DNA of 64,000 nucleotides from the NCBI RefSeq assembly GCF_009834025.1, contig NZ_CP047156.1, forward strand, positions 1,860,001 to 1,924,000, read 5' to 3'. The notes beneath the pieces are model-generated. The model saw nothing but the letters and a program-made list of their open reading frames with translations. It did not search any database and was not told where the DNA came from. Shown piece after piece: positions 1 through 8,348 of the stretch (its first letter is position 1; every line of letters starts with the position of its first letter). Made by a program: the position numbers and the translations under genes. This stretch comes from Epidermidibacterium keratini (lineage in GTDB: Bacteria; Actinomycetota; Actinomycetes; Mycobacteriales; Antricoccaceae).

Positions 1-74
1 CGGAGCCGATCGTCGACCACGCCGTCGAGCGGCGGGTGGCACTCGAGCGCTACCAGGCCGCCCGGTCGACATAA
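1..74 (+). CDS. C-terminal end of an unidentified protein (partial)
   Basis: An open frame enters from the left edge and ends at TAA 72-74. The last residues read EPIVDHAVERRVALERYQAARST, an Arg/Ala/Glu-rich helix-like tail whose codon use matches the rest of the window. Too little remains to assign a function. The next gene is convergent, and the gap holds palindrome copy A1. Confidence 0.5.
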   Translation, partial: EPIVDHAVERRVALERYQAARST

Positions 75-112
75 CCGTCCCGCTCGGGCGCCGCGGACGG
101 GTTCCGCGGTGC

Positions 113-174
113 TGACCCATCCGTGGTGCCTCGACCCCGGTTATAACCGGGGTCGAGGCGTCATAAGTGGGTCA
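113..174. repeat. 62-bp imperfect palindrome, copy A1 (downstream of nuclease gene)
   Basis: This imperfect inverted repeat is centred between 143 and 144. The inner arms (128-143 / 144-159) are a perfect 16-bp palindrome around CCCCGGTTATAACCGGGG. The outer arms (113-119 / 168-174, TGACCCA / TGGGTCA) also pair. A second copy in the same orientation lies at 1248-1309 with about seven differences, so the nuclease-like gene between them is bracketed by direct repeats of a palindrome. It could also act as a transcription terminator, but it has no T-tract. It occupies most of the gap 75-225. Confidence 0.85.
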
Positions 175-225
175 CAGCCCGTCAGGCCGCCGGGGTCCGC
201 GGTCGGGCTGGCGGGCGATACGTCC

Positions 226-1164
226 TCAGCCGGCCAACGGGTCACGGTGGTCGGCGCTCGCCCGGCGCAGTCGCGCGATCAACGCACGCGGGGTGTGGAA
301 GTCCGACCAGACCACCCGTTCCACGCCAAACCGCAGCCGGCGCAGTCGGTCCTCGCGCTGCTTCTCCTCCCACAGCGGCTCGCCTCGCCTGTCTGGCCGG
401 TCTCGTCCATACTTGACCTTGCCGTCGAACTCGACCAACAGCCGCGTCCCCCGCACCCGAAAGTCGGCCCGCGCGAAGAGCTGCGCTCCGTCGTACACCT
501 CGAACTGCGGCTCCATCGCGATCCCGGCGCGCGCCGCAATCACTCGCAACACAGACTCCCCCGGCGATTCAGTCAGCGGCTCCAACATGCCGAGCGCCTC
601 TCGGGCGACCGCACGCCCGGGGAACGACGCAAACGTCGCACAGATCGCCGCGAGCTCGTCTCTCGAGCTCGACTTGCGGTGCAACATCGCGTCACCGGCG
701 ACCACCGCGGCAAGCAAACCCTGGCGCGAGGCGACCTGCAAAAACGCCGCCGGCTCGGTCACCGCGTTGATCAGCCCCACGCGTTCCTGCGGGAAGGTGA
801 GCGTCGAGCGGATGATCTGCAGCGGCCCGCTCACCCGCGATGAGCCCCCATTGCGCCACAACAGATGAGCGCGGGCGAGGTCGGCCTCGTACGTCGGAAG
901 TCCGTGCGCAACCAGGGCCGAATAGCTCGCGGCGACGATCCGGTCGCCATACCGGTGCATCGCCGCCGACAGCAGCTCCAGGTGTCGCGCGCTAAGACTG
1001 ACCGGTTCGGGTGCAATCGAGTAGAGGTCGTGGGCCAGTTTTCGGATGCGCCCGTCACGGACCAGCTTGGTGAGCACCGGCCGGCTCACCCCGGCGTGGC
1101 ACGCCTGCTGCCAGGTAAACGCTCCGTCCGAAGACGCGAGCGCGGCGAGGATCTCCGCTTCCAT
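226..1164 (-). CDS. AbiEi-like N-terminal / PD-(D/E)XK (DUF559/Vsr-like) nuclease-like protein
   Basis: This 312-aa protein belongs to the large actinobacterial family annotated as AbiEi antitoxin-domain or DUF559 endonuclease-domain proteins. Residues 1-60 form a winged-helix-like AbiEi segment (WQQACHAGVSRPVLTKLVRD...). The middle carries a conserved linker with VTEPAAFLQVA and AVVAGDAMLHR. Residues from about 200 form a PD-(D/E)XK-type fold with a Glu in PGESVLR, an Asp in ARADFRV and the core EFDGK, followed by KQREDRLRRL. The catalytic residues E, D and E-x-D-G-K are all present, so activity is plausible. The gene is monocistronic, lies between two copies of a 62-bp palindrome, and has a perfect DnaA-box 9-mer 55 bp upstream. 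No substrate or partner is visible. Confidence 0.8.
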   Translation of the reverse strand: MEAEILAALASSDGAFTWQQACHAGVSRPVLTKLVRDGRIRKLAHDLYSIAPEPVSLSARHLELLSAAMHRYGDRIVAASYSALVAHGLPTYEADLARAHLLWRNGGSSRVSGPLQIIRSTLTFPQERVGLINAVTEPAAFLQVASRQGLLAAVVAGDAMLHRKSSSRDELAAICATFASFPGRAVAREALGMLEPLTESPGESVLRVIAARAGIAMEPQFEVYDGAQLFARADFRVRGTRLLVEFDGKVKYGRDRPDRRGEPLWEEKQREDRLRRLRFGVERVVWSDFHTPRALIARLRRASADHRDPLAG

Positions 1165-1218
1165 GCAGTTGAGGATGTCCGAAGGGAGCGGTACGGCGCG
1201 CAGTTCGGGCCGGGCGTC

Positions 1219-1227
1219 TGTGGATAA
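1219..1227 (+). promoter_or_regulatory. Perfect DnaA-box 9-mer upstream of nuclease-like gene
   Basis: TGTGGATAA, the complement of the consensus box TTATCCACA, lies between palindrome A2 and the start of the nuclease-like gene. The second nuclease-like gene has the same 9-mer in the same relative place (25293-25301). Whether DnaA binds here is inference. Confidence 0.5.
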
Positions 1228-1247
1228 CCAGTCACCGCGCTGGGCGC

Positions 1248-1309
1248 TGACCCATCCGTGGCGTCTCGACCCCGGTCATAACTGGGGTCGAGGCGTCACA
1301 CATGGGTCA
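1248..1309. repeat. 62-bp imperfect palindrome, copy A2 (upstream of nuclease gene)
   Basis: Direct-repeat partner of the copy at 113-174, offset by 1135 bp. Both begin TGACCCATCCGTGG and end GGGTCA. The inner palindrome is CCCCGGTCATAACTGGGG with one mismatch and one G-T pair. It lies between the end of the SDR gene and the start of the nuclease-like gene. Confidence 0.85.
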
Positions 1310-1349
1310 CCGCACGATGGACGGTACGGCGAGCTCGGGTAGAGATGAC

Positions 1350-1391
1350 GACGCCGCCGCGCCCGTCTGCGGGATCGGACACGGCGGCGTC
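1350..1391 (-). terminator. Hairpin after the SDR gene
   Basis: Perfect 10-bp arms GACGCCGCCG (1350-1359) and CGGCGGCGTC (1382-1391) enclose a 22-nt loop that itself contains CCCG/CGGG. It lies 22 bp past the stop codon of the minus-strand SDR gene. No U-tract follows, so it is a GC-rich terminator-like hairpin only. Confidence 0.45.
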
Positions 1392-1413
1392 TGCTTAGGG
1401 GGCTGTACTCAGC

Positions 1414-2220
1414 TCACATACCCATGCCGCCGTCGACCGGGATGCCGGCGCCGGTGATGAAGCGCGCGGCGTCCGAGGCGAGGAAGACGACGGCGTCGGC
1501 CATGTCCTCGACCTCGCCGAGCCGGCCGGCGGGGGTCTGCTCGATGACCGCGCCCACGGCCTGGTCGGGGGATTCGAAAAGCCCGATCGTCGCCACGTCC
1601 TGCGCGAGCGCGGCTCCCATCGCGGTCGGCACGAGACCGGGATAGATGACGTTGACGCGTACGCCGTACCCCAGCTTGCCGGCCTCCATCGCGCTCACCC
1701 GGGTGAGCCGGTCGACGGCGGCCTTCGTGGCCGAGTAGATCGCGATGCCCGGGAAGGCGATGGTCGCGGCCACCGACGAGACGTTGATGATCGAGCCACC
1801 CTGCCCGGCCGGCCCGTCCGGGCGCATCGCACGCAGGCCGTGCTTGATGCCCAGTGCCGTACCCATGATGTTGACCTCGAGCTGGCGGCGGATCTCGTCA
1901 TCGGTGACTTCAGTGATGAGGTTGGTGATCTCGATACCGGCGTTGTTGACCAGGACGTCGAGGCCGCCGAGCTGATCGACCGTCTCGCCGATGGCCTTCT
2001 CCCAGCCGGCATCGTCGGTGACGTTGAGCTGCACCGACCCGTGCCCCTCGCCGAGCGCGGCGGCTGTCTTGGCGACATCCGGGTTGACATCGGCGAGTAC
2101 GACGCGCGCTCCCGCGGCCGCGAGCGCCTTCGCCATTCCCTCGCCGAGGCCCTGCGCCCCGCCGGTGACTAGCGCCTTGCGGCCGCTGAGGTCGAGTCCA
2201 CTGGTTGCCGTCTGTGTCAT
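1414..2220 (-). CDS. Short-chain dehydrogenase/reductase (SDR)
   Basis: This 268-aa classical SDR has the Rossmann glycine motif TGGAQGLG near residue 18, NNAG near 90, and the catalytic Ser-Tyr-Lys set (NVSS, then YSATK). The C-terminus reads FITGAGIPVDGGMGM, typical of the FabG/3-alpha-HSD-like group. It should be an NAD(P)-dependent oxidoreductase of a small alcohol/ketone substrate; the substrate is not deducible. The start at 2220 (MTQTATSGLDLSGRKAL) was chosen because upstream codons read through the intergenic promoter and are not SDR-like. It is transcribed divergently from a TetR gene, its probable regulator. Confidence 0.9.
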   Translation of the reverse strand: MTQTATSGLDLSGRKALVTGGAQGLGEGMAKALAAAGARVVLADVNPDVAKTAAALGEGHGSVQLNVTDDAGWEKAIGETVDQLGGLDVLVNNAGIEITNLITEVTDDEIRRQLEVNIMGTALGIKHGLRAMRPDGPAGQGGSIINVSSVAATIAFPGIAIYSATKAAVDRLTRVSAMEAGKLGYGVRVNVIYPGLVPTAMGAALAQDVATIGLFESPDQAVGAVIEQTPAGRLGEVEDMADAVVFLASDAARFITGAGIPVDGGMGM

Positions 2221-2362
2221 CGCGCGCTCCGTCTGCTTCGGTGCGAATACTTCGGTGAGTATGAGGTGGCCCACAGATTTCCGGAGATTTGGACACCTGT
2301 CAAGACACGGCGAGAGTAGACTCCGCAGACGGCTAAGCCACCCGGACCCGAACAGGAGCCCT
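2221..2362. promoter_or_regulatory. Divergent SDR/TetR promoter region
   Basis: This 142-bp gap lies between divergent genes. A minus-strand TTGACA hexamer (2298-2303) and an imperfect GACA-CC-TGTC inverted repeat (2293-2301) overlap. That layout would suit a -35 element covered by the TetR operator. No convincing -10 is visible. The TetR gene has a clear ribosome site AGGAG at 2354-2358. Confidence 0.4.
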
Positions 2363-3031
2363 ATGACCGCGACGCCGATCAGGCCGACGAACGACGCGCC
2401 GGTCGCCGCCGATGCCGCAGGCACCGCCAAAGGCGACAAGGGCGGCAAGAGCGAGCAGCGGCGGATCGAGCTTGCCGAGTCCGCGCTGTTGACGCTCAGC
2501 GAGCTCGGCTACGCCCGCACCAGCCTGCGCGAGATTGCGCAGAACTCGACTTTCTCGCACGGCGTCCTGCACTACTACTTCAAGGACAAGACCGAGCTGA
2601 TCGTCTACTGCGTGCGCCACTACAAGCAGCAGTGCGTGCACCGCTACGACGACGTCATCGCCACCTCGACCACACCGCAGCAGCTGCGCACGTCGTTTGC
2701 CGCCAAGCTGGTTGAGAGCATCGTCGACGAGGGCCACATGCACCGCCTGTGGTACGACCTACGCAGCCAGAGCCTGTTTGATGCCGACCTTCGTGATGCG
2801 GTCGAGCTGATCGACGACAGCATCGAGGAGATGGTCGGACGGGTGATCGACCGACTCGCAGAACTCAGCGGCGTCCCGGCGGCAGTGGACCACGGTACGG
2901 CGTACGCCATGTTCGACGGGATCTTCGAGCAGGCGCTGCTCGATCACCACGCCGACAAGCCGGATGCGCTCACCCGCCTCACCGACCGCACGCTCACCAC
3001 GCTCGAACTGCTCGTTCCGAAAACACCCTAA
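2363..3031 (+). CDS. TetR-family transcriptional regulator
   Basis: This 222-aa protein has a Lys/Asp-rich N-terminal tail, then a TetR helix-turn-helix from about residue 35: RIELAESALLTLSELGYARTSLREIA, then FSHGVLHYYFKDK. The C-terminal ligand domain carries the actinobacterial YDLRSQSLFD motif. The ATG at 2363 is preceded by AGGAG; the open frame extends further upstream, but that part overlaps the divergent promoter. It most likely represses the adjacent SDR gene and itself. The inducer is unknown. Confidence 0.85.
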   Translation: MTATPIRPTNDAPVAADAAGTAKGDKGGKSEQRRIELAESALLTLSELGYARTSLREIAQNSTFSHGVLHYYFKDKTELIVYCVRHYKQQCVHRYDDVIATSTTPQQLRTSFAAKLVESIVDEGHMHRLWYDLRSQSLFDADLRDAVELIDDSIEEMVGRVIDRLAELSGVPAAVDHGTAYAMFDGIFEQALLDHHADKPDALTRLTDRTLTTLELLVPKTP

Positions 3032-3069
3032 CGGCGCCACCTGCGGTGCGCGCCGGTGTACGCGCAGGG

Positions 3070-3714
3070 CTACTGCGGTTCGGGTTGCCCGGTGTACGCC
3101 GCCGTGCAGCGCGCCTCCGCCTCACGCGCCCATGTCGCGCCGAGCCCGCCGGCGACCGACGCCGCGCCCCAACCCGCGCTGGAGGCCTGCACGAGCGCGA
3201 TGCCATCCGGCGCGGCCATCATCGTCATGAACTCGGCGGGGTCGGTAGCAACCGACGGGTCGGCCAGGTGCAGGTCCAGGCCGAGCATCGTGAACTCCCA
3301 GCCGATCCCGACCGCGCCGGCACCGAACTTGCGCCAATGGTCGTCATCGGGCACCACATGCTCGAGCCGCACCTCCGTGCTCTCGGGCCCGGTCGCTCGC
3401 AGGCGCACGCCCACGTAGCTGACCTGCTCGCCAAAGACCCAGCTGACCAAGAACGATCGCGGCGGGTCACACTCCAGGATCTCGCCGCCGGCGTTGCCTT
3501 CGAGCTGGTACGAGCCGCCCCGCTGAAGATCGCCGGTGATCGGTAGGTACCACCGCGGGATGCGCTCGGCGTCGGTGACCGCGCTCCACACCTCATCCGG
3601 CGGAGCGGCGAAGGTGCGCGTGAGCGCCACCTCGTGCACGGTTTCGCCGCGGCTCTGGGCATCGGTGACCTCTCGGGTCACCACGGAGGCCTGTCGCTGG
3701 GGATCGATCTGCAT
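3070..3714 (-). CDS. SRPBCC (AHSA1-like) domain protein
   Basis: This 214-aa START/Bet v1-fold protein has the hallmark TRTFAAPPDEVWSAVTDAER near residue 32, RWYLP, then GGSYQLEGNAGGEILECDPP and a VRLEHVVPDD strand. AHSA1-like proteins bind hydrophobic ligands; no specific ligand can be assigned. A GGAGG ribosome site sits immediately upstream. The gene stands alone, convergent with the TetR gene (38 bp gap) and divergent from fhaA. Confidence 0.85.
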   Translation of the reverse strand: MQIDPQRQASVVTREVTDAQSRGETVHEVALTRTFAAPPDEVWSAVTDAERIPRWYLPITGDLQRGGSYQLEGNAGGEILECDPPRSFLVSWVFGEQVSYVGVRLRATGPESTEVRLEHVVPDDDHWRKFGAGAVGIGWEFTMLGLDLHLADPSVATDPAEFMTMMAAPDGIALVQASSAGWGAASVAGGLGATWAREAEARCTAAYTGQPEPQ

Positions 3715-3842
3715 GCCTCCTCTATATCAGCGCTCGCTCGTCGCCGCCTGTCCTCACGACGTGCAACTACGCCTCTGGCTACCATGAACCGGCAGACGTG
3801 CACCTGCGTCGGCTCTGAAGCAGTGCGTGCGAAAGGAGGGTC

Positions 3843-4715
3843 ATGGGCGTCTTTAGCCGTTTCGAGCGCAAGCTGGAAAGCGGCGTCGGCAACGCGTTCG
3901 CCCGCATGTTCAAGGGCAAAGTGCACCCCGCCGAGATCGCCCGGGCCCTGCAGCAAGACGCCGATGCCAACCGCACCGAGATCGCTCCGGGCCGCGTGCT
4001 CGTGCCCAACCGGTACGTCGTACGCCTGGGTCCGAGCGACTACGACCACCTGCACGAGTGGGAGAAGCAGCTCTCGCGCAGCCTCGCCGACATGGCGCGC
4101 GAGCAGTTCGACGACGAGGGCTGGTCGACGTACGGCGCCATCAAGATCTCCTTCACGCGCGATGAGTCGCTGCGCACCGGCGTCTTCGACATCGAGTCCG
4201 GCGTGGATAACGCGCCCGACAGCGTGCCGCCGTCGGCCCCCGCGCCGCCGCCGCGCCAGACGGCCGCGCAGCCCGCAGGGCAGCCCGCCGCGGCGGGAGG
4301 CCCGGCTCTCCCGCCGGTGCCCCCGCCTCCCCCGGTGGGCTTGGCACAACCGACTCGCCACCTTGGCACCTATGCACCACCGCCCGCGCCGGCACCGCAG
4401 CGCCCGGCTGCGCCAGCGCTCAAGCACACGATCGTGATCGACGGGCCCGGCACCCGGTTCGAGATCGGCGAGGGTAGCTCGACCATCGGGCGGGGCTCGA
4501 CCGCGACCGTGCGGGTCACCGACAACGGCATCTCACGCGAGCACGCCCAGATCAATGTGCGCGGGCCGATCGCGGTCATCCGCGACCTCAACTCCACCAA
4601 CGGCACGCTCGTCAACGGCCGCCGCGTCTCGGAGATGACGCTGCGCCACGGCGATGTGATCCGGCTCGGACGCAGCGTGCTGGTCTATCGATACGAATCC
4701 GGTGATGCCCGATGA
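3843..4715 (+). CDS. fhaA: FhaA: DUF3662 and FHA-domain protein
   Basis: This 290-aa cytoplasmic phosphothreonine reader acts in cell-wall control. Residues 1-120 are the FhaA N-terminal domain (MGVFSRFERKLESGVGNAFARMFKGKVHP...). A Pro/Ala-rich linker spans about 125-195. A canonical FHA domain follows from about 212, with TIGRG, SREHAQI and LNSTNGTLVNG. In mycobacteria FhaA binds the phosphorylated pseudokinase MviN and PbpA. AAAGGAGGG at 3831-3839 is a near-perfect ribosome site. It is the first gene of a seven-gene operon and overlaps fhaB by ATGA. Confidence 0.96.
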   Translation: MGVFSRFERKLESGVGNAFARMFKGKVHPAEIARALQQDADANRTEIAPGRVLVPNRYVVRLGPSDYDHLHEWEKQLSRSLADMAREQFDDEGWSTYGAIKISFTRDESLRTGVFDIESGVDNAPDSVPPSAPAPPPRQTAAQPAGQPAAAGGPALPPVPPPPPVGLAQPTRHLGTYAPPPAPAPQRPAAPALKHTIVIDGPGTRFEIGEGSSTIGRGSTATVRVTDNGISREHAQINVRGPIAVIRDLNSTNGTLVNGRRVSEMTLRHGDVIRLGRSVLVYRYESGDAR

Positions 4716-5203
4716 CCCCCGCGATCATCCTGCAGATCATGCGGTTCGGCTTCCTGGCGCTGCTGTGGCTGTTCCTCTTCTTCATCTTCCGACTGATCCG
4801 CGCCGACCTCACCGGTTCGCGGCCCCGCTCGGTCGCCGCCGCGCCGCCGCGCACCTCGCCGCGATCGGCGCCCCCACGCCAGGGGGTGGCTCCCGCGCAG
4901 CGTCGACATACCCCGCGCCAGCTCGTCGTCACGGCCGGATCGCTGATGGGCACCCGGATCAACCTCGGCTCGGCCCCGATCCTCATCGGGCGCGCCGACG
5001 ACTCGACCCTCGTGCTCACCGACGACTTCGCCAGCTCGCGGCACGCGCGGCTGACCAGGCGCAGCGACGGCGAGTGGCTCGTGGAGGACCTCGGCTCAAC
5101 CAACGGCACCTACCTCGACCGACAGCGCGTCTCCGCGCCGCTGCACGTGCCGCTCGGCGTACCCATCCGCATCGGTAAGACCGTCCTCGAGCTGCGCGTA
5201 TGA
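4712..5203 (+). CDS. fhaB: FhaB/FipA: membrane-anchored FHA protein
   Basis: This 163-aa protein has an N-terminal transmembrane segment (about residues 5-27, ILQIMRFGFLALLWLFLFFI), a Pro/Arg-rich linker, then an FHA domain from about 75 with LIGRADDS, SSRHARL and LGSTNGTYLD. The mycobacterial orthologue FipA is a PknA/PknB substrate linking kinase signalling to FtsZ/FtsQ. Four-base ATGA overlaps with both fhaA and pstP indicate translational coupling. Confidence 0.95.
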   Translation: MTPAIILQIMRFGFLALLWLFLFFIFRLIRADLTGSRPRSVAAAPPRTSPRSAPPRQGVAPAQRRHTPRQLVVTAGSLMGTRINLGSAPILIGRADDSTLVLTDDFASSRHARLTRRSDGEWLVEDLGSTNGTYLDRQRVSAPLHVPLGVPIRIGKTVLELRV

Positions 5204-6657
5204 CCTTGTACCTGCGGTACGCCGCACGCTCGGACCGCGGCCTGGTGCGCAGCAACAACCAGGACTCGGTCTTTGCCGGACCACGACTGCTTGCGGTCGC
5301 CGACGGCATGGGCGGGCATGTCGGCGGAGAGGTCGCGAGCAAGGTCGTCATCGCCGCGATCGAGTACCTCGACGAGGACGATCCGGGCGGCGACATGCTC
5401 GAGGCGCTGCGGCAAGCCGTCGATACCGGCACCGATGACCTGCGCCACGTCGTCGACGACAACCCCGACCTCGACGGCATGGGTACGACGTTGACGGCGC
5501 TGCTGTTTAACGGCAAGCGCATCGGCGTGTGCCACGTCGGCGACTCGCGTGCCTACCTGCTGCGCGATGACGAGCTCACCCAGATCACCCACGACGACAC
5601 GTTCGTGCAGGCGCTGCTGGACGAAGGACGCATCACCGAGGAGGAGGCGAGCGTCCACCCGCAGCGCTCGGTCATCCTGCGCGCCCTCAACGGGATGCAC
5701 GTCGACCCGGACCTGTCGATGCGCGAGGGCCGGCCCGGCGATCGCTACCTGCTGTGCTCGGACGGGCTGTCGAGCTTCGTCTCGGCCGAACGCATCGGCA
5801 AGGTGCTGCGCAGCTCTGCCTCACCCAGCGAGGCCGCCGACCAGCTCATCGACTTCGCGCTGCGCGCCGGCGGCCCGGACAACATCACGGTGATCGTCGC
5901 GGACCTCATCGACGACAACGCCCCCGAGTCCTCCGACGGTGCGCCCGTCGTCGACGGCGCTGCCGGCAACAACCAGGGCCAGCGCGAAAACACCGGCGAC
6001 ACCCCGGCTGGGCGCGCAGCGCTGCTTCGCCCCCGCAAGGACGAACCGGCCGAGGAGGCCGACGATGACGAGGACTCACAGCCCAAAGGCACCCTTCGCC
6101 GACGGCTGATCGCATCGCTGATCGCCGTCGTACTCATCGTCGGACTACTGCTCGCCGGCCGCGCGTACGTCGGCTCGCAGTACTTCGTCGGTGTCGACGG
6201 GGCCGATGTCGTCATCTACAACGGTGTCGACACCGAGATCGGCCCGGTAAAGCTCTACTCGCTGCAGGAACGCACGGACTACCAGGTCAGCGACCTAGAG
6301 GAGGCGACGCAGGTCGACGTCCGCGAAGGTCTCTCGGCCGGCTCGCTCACCGAGGCTCGGCAGATCGTCGCGCGCCTCGATGACAAGCTCCTGCCGCTGT
6401 GCCCGGACCCGGCGACGTCGTCGGCACCGAGCCCTTCGGCCGCAGGGCCGAGCGCGTCCGATCCGGGCGCGTCCGATCCGAGCGCGTCCGGCAGCGCAGC
6501 GCCCACCGACACCGCCGCGCCCAACGCGAGCGCCTCGCCGACCGACACCGCTGCGCCGGGCACCGGGTCGGCGGCCGGTTCGGCATCGGCCAGCGCGTCC
6601 GGTAGCGCGTCCAGCAGCGCCGGCGCGTCCGCCCCCGCCTGTCGAGAGGGGGCCTAG
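5200..6657 (+). CDS. pstP: PstP: PP2C-family Ser/Thr phosphatase
   Basis: This 485-aa phosphatase reverses PknA/PknB phosphorylation. The PP2C domain (about 1-235) shows the metal-binding motifs SNNQDSV, VADGMGGHVGGE, GDSRAYLLRD, CSDGLSSFV and GGPDNITVIV. An acidic juxtamembrane segment follows, then a transmembrane helix at about 303-321 (IASLIAVVLIVGLLLAG). The extracellular part ends in about 80 residues of Ala/Ser/Pro/Thr/Asp low complexity with repeated SASDPGASDPSASG-like units. The family usually has an extracellular tail, but this one is long and repetitive. It overlaps fhaB by 4 bp and lies 2 bp before rodA. Confidence 0.97.
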   Translation: MTLYLRYAARSDRGLVRSNNQDSVFAGPRLLAVADGMGGHVGGEVASKVVIAAIEYLDEDDPGGDMLEALRQAVDTGTDDLRHVVDDNPDLDGMGTTLTALLFNGKRIGVCHVGDSRAYLLRDDELTQITHDDTFVQALLDEGRITEEEASVHPQRSVILRALNGMHVDPDLSMREGRPGDRYLLCSDGLSSFVSAERIGKVLRSSASPSEAADQLIDFALRAGGPDNITVIVADLIDDNAPESSDGAPVVDGAAGNNQGQRENTGDTPAGRAALLRPRKDEPAEEADDDEDSQPKGTLRRRLIASLIAVVLIVGLLLAGRAYVGSQYFVGVDGADVVIYNGVDTEIGPVKLYSLQERTDYQVSDLEEATQVDVREGLSAGSLTEARQIVARLDDKLLPLCPDPATSSAPSPSAAGPSASDPGASDPSASGSAAPTDTAAPNASASPTDTAAPGTGSAAGSASASASGSASSSAGASAPACREGA

Positions 6658-6659
6658 AC

Positions 6660-8348
6660 ATGACCGCCCTCGCAACCTCGACCCCCGGCAAAGCCACCGC
6701 GGCGCCGGCATTCCCGAAGCGGCGCAACGCCGAGCTGGCAATGCTCATCTTCGCCACTGTGCTGGTGATCGGCGCGCAGATCGCGACCGACCTCGCCCTC
6801 ACCGACGGGCTCGATCCGCAGATCTGGCTCTATGCGCTCGGGTTCATCGGCGTCTGGGGTGCCGCCCACATCGTGGTGCGCATCGTCGCGCCGTACGCCG
6901 ACCCGATCCTGCTGCCGTGCGTCGCGCTGCTCAACGGCCTCGGCCTGGTGATGATCCGCCGCCTGGACTTCGCCGACGAGGAGTACGCCGTCTCCGAGGG
7001 CCTGCCGGTGCCCGACCCCACCGCGAACTCGCAGATCGCCTGGATGGTCATCGGCGTGGCGATGTTCATCGCGCTGCTGTTTGTCTATCGCGACCACCGC
7101 ACGCTGGGGAAGTTCACCTTCACCCTCGGGGCCATCGGCCTGTTCTTGCTTGTGCTCCCGGCGATCCTGCCCGGCGCGATCGCGCCCACCATCAACGGCG
7201 CGAAGATCTGGATCCGGGTCGCCGGCTTCTCCATCCAGCCCGGCGAGTTCGCGAAGGTCGCGCTGCTGATCTCGTTTGCCGGCTACCTCGTCGCCAAGCG
7301 CGACGTCATGTCGCTGGCCAGCAAGAAGTTCCTCGGGATGGAGTTCCCGCGCGCCCGCGACCTCGGCCCGATCATGGTGGTGTGGGCGGTCAGCCTGCTG
7401 GTGCTGATGTTCGAGAAGGACCTCGGCTCCTCGCTGCTCTTCTTCGGCATCTTCGTCGCCCTGCTCTACATCGCGACCGAGAAGCTGTCGTGGGTCATCA
7501 TCGGGCTGCTGATGTTCCTCGGCGGCGCCTTCGTGGCCTACCAGCTCTTCGGGCACGTCCAGCAACGCGTCGAGGCCTGGCTCGACCCGTTCGGTGCCGG
7601 CGATGCCGGATACCAGCTGCGCCAGGCAATGTTTGGACTTGGCACCGGCGGAATCTTCGGCACCGGCTGGGGCAACGGGCACCCGGACAACGTGCCGCTG
7701 CCCAAGTCGGACTTCATCACCGCAGCCCTCGGCGAGGAGCTGGGTCTCGTCGGGCTCGTCGCGATCCTGGTGCTGTACGTCGTCATCGTCGAGCGCGGCT
7801 TTCGCACCTCGCTGCTGGTGCGCGACTCGTTCGGCACGCTGCTGGCCGCCGGTATCGCCTTCTCCATCGGACTGCAGGTCTTCGTGATCGTCGGCGGCGT
7901 TACCGGCCTCATCCCGCTGACCGGCCTCACCACCCCGTTCCTGTCCGCCGGCGGCAGCTCGCTGCTGGCCAACTTCATCCTGATCGCATTGCTCGTGCGG
8001 ATCTCCGACGCCGCCCGACGGCCAGCCGCCAGACCGGTCACCAAGGGCAACGTCAGCGAGCAGACGCTGCAGCTCAACCGGATCGACGCGGCCAAGATCG
8101 GCACCCACAAGAAGGAGTCCAAAGCCCGCGCCTCGAAGGCCCATAGCGCCGCGTTTACCGGTGAACCCGAGGCCGAGCTGCACCACGGTGACCCGGCTGA
8201 CGGTGCGACCGAGCAGCTCGACCACCGCCCAGAGGCGTCGGGCAGGTCCGCGGCCAGCGAGCCCGGCCCGCCCACCGCAGAGTTCGCCCCCTACACCGAC
8301 GACGAGACTCCGACGCGGCACGAGCCGGGCACCGGTGATGCGCGATGA
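6660..8348 (+). CDS. rodA: RodA/FtsW-type SEDS peptidoglycan glycosyltransferase
   Basis: This 562-aa polytopic SEDS protein polymerises lipid II with its partner PbpA, encoded next. It contains the SEDS signatures INGAKIWIRV, PGEFAKVALLI, FGHVQQRVEAWLDPF, and the KSDFITAALGEELGL motif whose Asp matches the catalytic Asp of RodA. About ten or more membrane helices end near residue 455. A roughly 100-residue charged cytoplasmic tail, variable in actinobacteria, follows. It starts 2 bp after pstP and overlaps pbpA by ATGA. Confidence 0.96.
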   Translation: MTALATSTPGKATAAPAFPKRRNAELAMLIFATVLVIGAQIATDLALTDGLDPQIWLYALGFIGVWGAAHIVVRIVAPYADPILLPCVALLNGLGLVMIRRLDFADEEYAVSEGLPVPDPTANSQIAWMVIGVAMFIALLFVYRDHRTLGKFTFTLGAIGLFLLVLPAILPGAIAPTINGAKIWIRVAGFSIQPGEFAKVALLISFAGYLVAKRDVMSLASKKFLGMEFPRARDLGPIMVVWAVSLLVLMFEKDLGSSLLFFGIFVALLYIATEKLSWVIIGLLMFLGGAFVAYQLFGHVQQRVEAWLDPFGAGDAGYQLRQAMFGLGTGGIFGTGWGNGHPDNVPLPKSDFITAALGEELGLVGLVAILVLYVVIVERGFRTSLLVRDSFGTLLAAGIAFSIGLQVFVIVGGVTGLIPLTGLTTPFLSAGGSSLLANFILIALLVRISDAARRPAARPVTKGNVSEQTLQLNRIDAAKIGTHKKESKARASKAHSAAFTGEPEAELHHGDPADGATEQLDHRPEASGRSAASEPGPPTAEFAPYTDDETPTRHEPGTGDAR

